DNA of 64,000 nucleotides from NCBI GenBank assembly GCA_038888615.1, contig JAWAID010000001.1, positions 558,001 through 622,000 on the forward strand, read 5' to 3'. Numbering within the stretch: position 1 is the stretch's first letter; every line of letters starts with the position of its first letter. Origin of the DNA: Candidatus Korarchaeum sp. Lineage in GTDB: Archaea; Korarchaeota; Korarchaeia; Korarchaeales; Korarchaeaceae. Positions 58,975 through 64,000 of the stretch are shown here, one piece after another. A program made the translations under genes and the position numbers. The notes beneath the pieces were generated by a model, which searched no databases, was not told where the DNA came from, and saw only the letters and a list, made by a program, of their open reading frames with translations.

Positions 58975-59296
58975 CTAGTGAGGACTTGAATAACGACTCA
59001 ATAAGTTGCTCATCGGCTCCAGAGCAAAGGAGACGAGAGATGTGAGGAAGATTAAAGCAGTGGAGGTATTGTAGCCCAATTCACTAGAAGCGCTCTTCAT
59101 GGTGGCATCAAAATTGCTGCACGCTTTAAAGCTACTGAGGAGAGCTTTCTTTATTATCGCGAAGAGACTCGAGCGCTCATCCCCTTCCTCATGACCACCG
59201 GTACCGCTAGCACTATGGAGATGAGAAAACGCGGAATCAGGTTGACTGTAAGAGACAGAACGAGTAGTGCGAGGGAAGTGATTATAGCGCTAGTTT
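58975..59296 (-). pseudogene. Remnant of a membrane protein with frameshift
   Basis: A 600-nt gap (58774-59447) has no intact gene. On the minus strand one frame reads SAIITSLALLVLSLTVNLIP and then RFLISIVLAVPVVMRKG before a stop. A second frame continues with SSLFAIIKKALLSSFKACSN, ATMKSASSELGYNTSTALIF and LTSLVSFALEPMSNLLSRY to a stop at 58975-58977. Hydrophobic helices in register across a frame change suggest a degraded gene. The parent family is not recognised. The flank 58774-58974 shows nothing further. Confidence 0.36.
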
Positions 59297-59447
59297 ATTG
59301 ATGAGCTTAGGGCTCACCGAATTCCCCTAAATACCTCTAAATGCATTAAGAACGCTTCAATGGGCCTCGCTTCCCGAGGCATCCCAGGCCGAGTTGAGTT
59401 AACAGGTGAAGGTCAGGGTTTATATGCGAGTCGGTTCCCCTTCCCAC

Positions 59448-60044
59448 GTGCAGGATGGGAAGCTGAAGCAGAGGTTCCTGAAGCTCCTAAGGGAGGATGA
59501 GGAGTTTAGATATGCGGTTGCTGGATTGTTAGGCCTGGAGGAAATCTTGAAGAGATTAGACAGGCACGAGGAACAGCTCGTGAAGCTTAGAGAGGATATG
59601 AACAAGCTTAGGGAGGATATGAACAAGCTTAGGGAGGATATGAACAGGGGGTTCGAGCTAATTGAGAGGAGGATAACAGCCTTAGGAGCTAGATGGGGGA
59701 TTCAAACCGAGGAGGCATTCAGGGAGAGCCTGAAGAGAATACTTGAGAAGGAATTCGGCGTAGAAGTGAAGAGGTGGATTGAAAGGGATTCAGAGGGACT
59801 TATCTACGGATATCCAAGCGATGTTGAGATAGATTTAGTCATTAGGGATGGTAAAACGATCCTAATGGAGGTCTCATCTCACGTCAAGGCATCCGATGTC
59901 CTGCTTTTCAAGAGGAAAGCCGAGTTCTATGAGAGGGTTACAGGGACGAGAGCGGATAGGCTGATCATGGTTACCCCATATGCGGATGAAAAGGCGATGG
60001 AGGTCGCGAGGGAAATGGGGATCGAGATACATACGAGGGTTTAG
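59448..60044 (+). CDS. DUF3782-type protein: coiled coil plus PD-(D/E)XK-like nuclease fold
   Basis: About 198 residues. An N-terminal helical part (FLKLLREDEEFRYAVAGLLG) leads into a coiled coil built from KLREDMN heptads and then a C-terminal domain with YPSDVEIDLVIRDGKTILMEVSSHV. There D...(I/V).EVSS resembles the D...ExK core of the PD-(D/E)XK nuclease superfamily, though the lysine is replaced by serine. Families of this build are multi-copy in thermophilic archaea. A TTTATATG box at 59418-59425 is 26 nt before GTG 59448, supporting that leaderless start over GTG 59406. Confidence 0.8.
   Translation: MQDGKLKQRFLKLLREDEEFRYAVAGLLGLEEILKRLDRHEEQLVKLREDMNKLREDMNKLREDMNRGFELIERRITALGARWGIQTEEAFRESLKRILEKEFGVEVKRWIERDSEGLIYGYPSDVEIDLVIRDGKTILMEVSSHVKASDVLLFKRKAEFYERVTGTRADRLIMVTPYADEKAMEVAREMGIEIHTRV
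59583..59645 (+). repeat. Three tandem 21-bp repeats encoding KLREDMN
   Basis: Three copies in a row at 59583-59603, 59604-59624 and 59625-59645. The second and third are identical; the first differs by one base (AGAGAG versus AGGGAG). Each adds one seven-residue coiled-coil turn, so copy number changes would lengthen the coil without shifting frame. Confidence 0.96.
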
Positions 60045-60288
60045 TACAATTGAGCACGTCATGAATAGAAGGGTGAGAGCTAATGCTTTGATACGATGAG
60101 GAACGTGGGACGAGGGGTCACTTTACTCATCGGTCTTCCTCTCATATAAGTAGTGAGACTGTGAAGGTCGCACATGTTGCACCACCTGCTGTGCATTCCT
60201 CTCAATAAGGGTTAGGGAAAATATGGATACCTTGAGTGATATTACGGTATGGTAATGCGCCGATGGCCAAATGTCCGCAGGCACAGCC

Positions 60289-60844
60289 TTACTGACGCTT
60301 TATCCTGAGGAGCAGGTAGAGGAGTGGGACACAGAGTATGATGGGTACCGAGTAGAGTAGGAGGTACGAAAGGAGAGGTAAGGGAACCTCTATACGGATA
60401 AATTCTATGGAATTACCGAAGAATATGAAGGTTAGGGCCGCAAGGGGTATTATTTCGTAATAAGCTTTTTTGGCTCAATTTGGGGGATGAGTGGGGTATA
60501 TAATAGCAGTAGGATGAACGCGATCGTAAGTAAGTTAGAGAGATATTGTAAGTAAAGTAATTGGCGAATCTCCAATTGAACGTATAAGGTATATATGATG
60601 ATGCTAGCAATAGTCAAGAAAATTGAAGATAAAAGGTAAACATGTCTAAAAGGCTCGGATTCTTAGCCCAAAGGTACACCGATATCAGGGATATTAGGGC
60701 TGTGAAAAGGAAGTGAACTATATCAGGAAGGACGATTACACCGTGCGTTTCTGAGAAAGAGATTAGGACCATAGTGGGAAGTAAAATGAACGCTAGAATC
60801 CTCCTTAGGATTAGATTAGCGCGAGGTACTACATCTACAGGCAC
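60289..60844 (-). pseudogene. Frameshifted third membrane protein of the Cys-rich locus
   Basis: Starting at GTG 60844 (with GGGAGGGTGG upstream) the frame encodes helices through TALISLISVYLWAKN, then runs to an early stop at 60614. A second frame continues with VYLLSSIFLTIASIIIYTLY and LSNLLTIAFILLLLYTPLIP, and a third from a run of six A bases near 60467-60474 with IIPLAALTFIFFGNSIEF and LLLYSVPIILCVPLLYLLL to TAA 60289. Joined, it is about 185 codons, the same size as its two upstream neighbours. Either a true pseudogene or assembly errors in homopolymers. Confidence 0.55.
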
Positions 60845-60881
60845 ATTGCCACCCTCCCGTGCAGCATGACGTATGAAGCGA

Positions 60882-61442
60882 TTACAATGGCGATGAAGCA
60901 CCCTTTCCTTCCCTCAAGATCGCCATTAAGTAGTGGATCAACGGTAGGAACGTGAGAAGACAGGATAGAGAGATAGCTATACGGAAGGGATTCAAGGGCA
61001 GGTCTCTACAAATCGGTGGGACCAGTGTGATGAGAGGGGTAATGATGAGGAGAGGGACTACGAAAGAAAGAGCGCTTCTCCTACTGGTCCTCATGAACTT
61101 AGGACCCCATCTCCTAATATCTCCCATCATGTGGAGGTATAGTAGGAAAAAAGTTGAGAAGCTGCAACGCACTAACTCGTCCAACATCCTTCCCCCCGCC
61201 ATGAGGGTGACAGTGGATGTCGATGCCGTGATGAGGAACGCGAGGATTGAGAGGAGCATGGTTCTCCTCAACACTCCACTTTCTCCCCTAAGAGACAACG
61301 ATAACCTGATGGCCGGTAGCACCGGGAAGAGCGTATATAACGGAAGCGGGACTATGTGGAGGGAGGGGTCCACGATGCTCAAAATGAGTAAGATGTACAT
61401 CAAGAAATTCACTATATCGTTCAAAGGATCCCACATCTTCAT
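60882..61442 (-). CDS. Multi-pass membrane protein, paralogue 2 of the Cys-rich locus
   Basis: About 186 residues with some six hydrophobic segments. It is clearly related to the upstream gene: PLYTLFPVLPAI versus PLIYALFPIFPAI, LRRTMLLSILAFLI versus LKRVMLLSALSFLF, GRMLDELVRCSFS versus GAMLDKLLCHGFA, and HYLMAILRE versus YYLMAIWRS. ATG 61442 has GGGGGG before it and removes an implausible hydrophilic extension that would overlap the previous gene. Function unknown. Being encoded after a secreted Cys-rich protein, it could be an immunity or export factor. Confidence 0.72.
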   Translation of the reverse strand: MKMWDPLNDIVNFLMYILLILSIVDPSLHIVPLPLYTLFPVLPAIRLSLSLRGESGVLRRTMLLSILAFLITASTSTVTLMAGGRMLDELVRCSFSTFFLLYLHMMGDIRRWGPKFMRTSRRSALSFVVPLLIITPLITLVPPICRDLPLNPFRIAISLSCLLTFLPLIHYLMAILREGKGASSPL

Positions 61443-61486
61443 CCCCCCTAATGATAGCTTATGTATGCGTAACGGATCTAGACTCC

Positions 61487-62041
61487 TCAACGACTCACGC
61501 TCCTCCAGATCGCCATCAAGTAGTAGACCCATGGTAGGAGCATCAGAAGCCAGGAAGAGAAAACTAAAATAAATATATGAATAGGAATTAATGGAAGAAT
61601 ATCTTCACAATAACTGGGGGTCCAAATGAAAAAAATAATACCGAGTATCATTAGTAGTGTTATGAGAGAACTGAGACTAGGTCTCCCATCCCCCGGAAGG
61701 AGGTTATTCTTCGACTCGGGAATGAATACCATTGAAGCGGAGTACAGCAGAAGGTTTGCGAAGCCGTGGCACAGGAGCTTATCCAACATTGCTCCTCTCA
61801 CTATGATTAGAGCTATGGTGTTCATTAGCGATACAAAAAGGAACGAAAGAGCAGATAGAAGCATCACTCTCTTCAATATGACGTTTTCCTCTTTCTCAAG
61901 ACATGGAAATAAAATTATGGCTGGAAATATTGGGAAAAGCGCGTATATTAGAGGTGGGACTGTACAGGGGCGGAAGATACCTAAAATAAATAATAAGAAT
62001 GAGGCCACAGCAATCAAAAGTTTAAACACCAATATCACCAT
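61487..62041 (-). CDS. Multi-pass membrane protein, paralogue 1 of the Cys-rich locus
   Basis: About 184 residues, about six hydrophobic segments, no soluble domain and no recognised family. ATG 62041 is preceded by GGGGGTGAGG. It lies 32 nt after the stop of the Cys-rich secreted protein and 44 nt before its own paralogue, so the genes probably share a transcript. The loop between helices four and five (PESKNNLLPGDGRPS) is the longest polar segment. Confidence 0.72.
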   Translation of the reverse strand: MVILVFKLLIAVASFLLFILGIFRPCTVPPLIYALFPIFPAIILFPCLEKEENVILKRVMLLSALSFLFVSLMNTIALIIVRGAMLDKLLCHGFANLLLYSASMVFIPESKNNLLPGDGRPSLSSLITLLMILGIIFFIWTPSYCEDILPLIPIHIFILVFSSWLLMLLPWVYYLMAIWRSVSR

Positions 62042-62073
62042 GAGGCCCTCACCCCCAATAATCACTATGGCTC

Positions 62074-62802
62074 TTAATGATATCTCAAACATCTACACGC
62101 GCAATGCGAGCTGATGCAGCAATGCGAGCACAGCCCCCCTGCATTTATCGCACAATTTACGCAGAGAAGGCATGAAAGTAGATCACCGGTCCCACACCTC
62201 TTACACACTAGCACACAGCCTGTAATGCTAAGACCACACCGAATGAGGCATGGTCTGTCCCAATCATCACATATGAACTTGCAATCAGCGTACCTTCCGC
62301 TAGGACAGCTTATCTGTCTGCTGCAACAGGGCCTACAGCCGCTGCTGTAGCAATCAGTACAACCAGCCTCAAGAGGCTCCACCCTAAGTTTACAGGCCCT
62401 GCATACCCCATTCCCGAATATCGTGACGACCCCTGATCTGCTGAAGGAATCCAGAAGGATTCTATCACCTCTTATCAGGTAGAGGTATGCCTCAGAGTAA
62501 CTGTCCTCATAAAGGATGAAGAGAAGCAGAGCTCCACCCTTGCCTCCGACGAGGGGCATCCCCAGCACAAGCCTGTCCTCTAACTTCACTGTGAGAGTCC
62601 TCCCCACATCAAAGCTCCTCTCCACCTTAAAGCCAAGCGTTTTCGCTCTCTCAATGACATTAGCAAGGTCAGCTGACCTTTTAGCTTCCCCAATGAGCCT
62701 TCCAAACTCATCATAGCTGAGCGGCTGAGCCCTGGATTCGAATGTTAGGGAGGAGAATAAGATCAAGGGTATGAGGAGAAGGGATGCCAGCTTATAATGC
62801 AT
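62074..62802 (-). CDS. Secreted cysteine-rich protein, possible archaeocin precursor
   Basis: A 242-residue protein. Residues 1-25 form a Sec-type signal peptide (LLLIPLILFSSLTFESRAQ). Residues 26-135 form a soluble domain (NVIERAKTLGFKVERSFDVG, LVLGMPLVGGKGGALLLFIL). The last ~105 residues hold 24 cysteines in CxxC and CC clusters (VCRACK, CTDC, CRPCC, CKFIC, CVLVCKRC, CLLCVNC, CSHCC, CACRC). Halocin C8 precursors share this plan of leader domain plus Cys-rich C-terminus, but sequence identity cannot be judged here. A disulfide-rich cell-wall or metal-binding protein is the main alternative. Confidence 0.8.
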   Translation of the reverse strand: MHYKLASLLLIPLILFSSLTFESRAQPLSYDEFGRLIGEAKRSADLANVIERAKTLGFKVERSFDVGRTLTVKLEDRLVLGMPLVGGKGGALLLFILYEDSYSEAYLYLIRGDRILLDSFSRSGVVTIFGNGVCRACKLRVEPLEAGCTDCYSSGCRPCCSRQISCPSGRYADCKFICDDWDRPCLIRCGLSITGCVLVCKRCGTGDLLSCLLCVNCAINAGGLCSHCCISSHCACRCLRYH

Positions 62803-62830
62803 AGCAACCCTCTGTTGTTAAGAAAATTTC

Positions 62831-62840
62831 CATATATATA
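62831..62840 (-). promoter_or_regulatory. TATA box of the Cys-rich protein locus
   Basis: On the minus strand TATATATATG sits about 29-38 nt upstream of ATG 62802, leaving a leader of roughly 10 nt with AGAGGG. It is the only strong promoter-like element before the Cys-rich gene, and no comparable element precedes the membrane-protein genes. Confidence 0.5.
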
Positions 62841-62863
62841 GTTCGACGATTGTAGAGTTTAGA

Positions 62864-63373
62864 TCATATGAATGACGTATTAGCGCGATCCAGTCTCTTC
62901 ATCCCCCTCTCCACAATAGCCCCTACTAGGGAATCTATACTGGAGAATCCGCCCTCAAGAGGTCCCCTCTCTGAGTAAGCACCTAAAAGGGGTGATACCT
63001 TCTCGATGAGCTGCCTCGCTTCGGATGGGCTGGAAGCCACTATGACCTTCGCGACCCTTTCCTCCCTCGCTAACTCGTCCTCGAACCCTAGGAAGATCAC
63101 AGCATCCGGTTCTATTGGTGCTAGATAAGATAAGGCCTTTATGAAGTCATTCAGGTCCTTAAGAGGGAAGTTTGAGGATATGAGCACCTTATCAGTTGAA
63201 CAAGCCATCCTTATCCCAGCTCCAGCCTCCGCATAATCCATAAGCTCCTCAGGAACCCTCAACCTCCTAACCTGGGTGACCGTAGCGACCCTATAGCCCC
63301 TACTAGCTAGAGCCCTGACTAAGGGCTTCATCAGGGCTTCCTTCCTGCTGCCCATGATGCAGAGCAAGAGCAA
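62864..63373 (-). CDS. MobB-like protein with degenerate P-loop
   Basis: A 169-residue protein resembling MobB (molybdopterin guanine dinucleotide step) in layout: strand, loop and helix with LALASRGYRVATVTQV-like follow-up (ALASRGYRVATVTQVRRL), a GAGIRMACSTDKVLISS middle and PDAVIFLGFEDELAREERVAK. The usual GxxGxGK(S/T) is replaced by CIMGSRKEALMK, so nucleotide binding is doubtful. TTG 63373 has GGGGTGA four bases upstream. It follows the DUF84 gene with a 4-nt gap. Confidence 0.62.
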   Translation of the reverse strand: MLLLCIMGSRKEALMKPLVRALASRGYRVATVTQVRRLRVPEELMDYAEAGAGIRMACSTDKVLISSNFPLKDLNDFIKALSYLAPIEPDAVIFLGFEDELAREERVAKVIVASSPSEARQLIEKVSPLLGAYSERGPLEGGFSSIDSLVGAIVERGMKRLDRANTSFI

Positions 63374-63377
63374 GGGA

Positions 63378-63899
63378 TCACCCCGGCCATCTATCAGCTG
63401 CTACGAACTTAACTAGGGCCATGAGGACACCGTGAGTGTACAGATCGACCCTGTTAACAGTCCCCCTCGTGAAGAACCCTATCGCACCTTCCTCCCTCTT
63501 TATATCATCCTTCCCACTGAGCTTCGCCATGAGATCCCCTAGCTCAGTCCCGGTGAGTAGCTCAGGAAGGAAGCTGCGCGGGCACTCGAACCAGCCGCTC
63601 GTTCCAGTGCTTTGCGCGCCATCACTCCTCTCCACCCACACGAAACCGGCGCAGTAATAGTTGCCGAAGAGGTAGAAGATCCCCCCCTCTATGCCCACAC
63701 CGAAGTCAGCGTTGAGGGTCCTCAAAGCCTTCCTAGCCCTGTTCCTAGCCCCTTCCATAGCCGCAGCACCGAAGGGCTCAGCCGGCACTTCGCTATCCAC
63801 CTTCACCCCCCTTACCTCGACCTCCCAGAACCTCGAGAAGGCCCTCCTCACGGCCTCCACCTTGACGGGGTTAGTTGAGCCCACTGCCACCAGTAGCAT
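63378..63899 (-). CDS. Inosine/xanthosine triphosphatase-like protein (DUF84)
   Basis: A 173-residue house-cleaning NTPase of the YjjX/DUF84 family that removes ITP/XTP. Motifs are [16 protein letters not shown] at the N-terminus, [29 protein letters not shown] and [12 protein letters not shown]. The length is typical. The ATG at 63899 begins directly before the first strand. An AT-rich stretch just upstream may serve both this gene and the gene diverging to the right. Confidence 0.9.
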   Translation of the reverse strand: MLLVAVGSTNPVKVEAVRRAFSRFWEVEVRGVKVDSEVPAEPFGAAAMEGARNRARKALRTLNADFGVGIEGGIFYLFGNYYCAGFVWVERSDGAQSTGTSGWFECPRSFLPELLTGTELGDLMAKLSGKDDIKREEGAIGFFTRGTVNRVDLYTHGVLMALVKFVAADRWPG

Positions 63900-63956
63900 C
63901 GAGCCTTCAGGGCGGCTCCTTTTTATTGTGTTACTAGCGAGTGAGTAGGTGTTCGC

Positions 63957-64000
63957 TTGTCAGCCGAGTTGATGGACGAGGTTGAGGGATACCTGTCCGA
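63957..64000 (+). CDS. Start of a rightward gene (cut by window edge)
   Basis: A TTG at 63957 opens a frame to the window end, reading [20 protein letters not shown] lies a few bases upstream and TTTTTATT at 63920-63927 is about 33 nt upstream. ATG 63972 is an alternative start. Only about 14 residues are visible, so no function can be given. Confidence 0.38.
   Translation, partial: MSAELMDEVEGYLS

Noticed and set aside
60952-62114. Long plus-strand frames (206 and 162 codons) opposite the membrane proteins
   Set aside because: They are antisense shadows; the minus-strand frames show paralogy, membrane helices and good ribosome sites.
1-64000. CRISPR array, integrase, transposase or prophage
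   Set aside because: No regularly spaced direct repeats, no DDE/serine/tyrosine recombinase motifs and no phage genes were seen.

Overview
The window is 64 kb of a thermophile-like archaeal chromosome, about half G+C. It carries an archaeal histone, an intron-containing tRNA-Tyr with a C1-G72 pair, aIF1, Tsr3, NreA, DUF1512 and Trm112 genes, TATA boxes placed for leaderless transcripts, and many GTG/TTG starts. The gene mix (histone, NreA, DUF3782-type proteins, Mvh/Hdr-type hydrogenase, Rieske/cytochrome b) suits a korarchaeal or other TACK-group archaeon. That placement is inference, because no rRNA or marker tree is available. No insertion sequence, integrase or CRISPR array was seen.

Layout: 1-2.1 kb is a Rieske/cytochrome b quinol-oxidising operon. 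3.3-7.4 kb holds CTP synthase, a sugar-nucleotide aminotransferase and two polyprenol-kinase-like membrane proteins. 7.6-21.7 kb is housekeeping: tRNA-Tyr, macrodomain, Trm112, NUDIX, an ABC exporter, an RNase HIII-like protein, an adenosine-specific kinase, geranylgeranyl reductase and an NreA repair operon. 21.8-37.2 kb holds a second ABC exporter with a large secreted partner, ADP-forming acyl-CoA synthetase alpha, histone, PheA, Tsr3, aIF1, GuaA and TldD/TldE. 37.3-38.6 kb has TatC and TatA.

The centrepiece is a hydrogen and nickel island at 38.7-57.5 kb. One minus-strand operon runs from a QmoC-like membrane subunit through a QmoA-like flavoprotein, HdrA, MvhD, MvhG and MvhA to a maturation protease, HypA, an Mrp-type HypB, HypC and HypE, with an FdhE-like gene after it. 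HypF and HypD diverge from it, followed by a NikMNQO nickel importer and its NikR repressor. NikR-type inverted half-sites lie around the TATA box of nikM. There is no HdrB in the window, so the Mvh/Hdr module appears wired to a membrane quinone-type subunit rather than to a heterodisulfide. The Rieske/cytochrome b complex at the left end could use the same quinol pool.

The right end (57.6-64 kb) is more accessory. It has a CBS protein, two unknown small proteins, two stretches that look like decayed genes, a DUF3782-type coiled-coil protein with an in-frame 21-bp tandem repeat, and a minus-strand array. That array encodes a secreted protein with 24 cysteines in its C-terminal half, followed by three similar-sized multi-pass membrane proteins, one of them frameshifted. 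It could be a halocin-C8-like peptide locus. A MobB-like protein and a DUF84 NTPase close the window.
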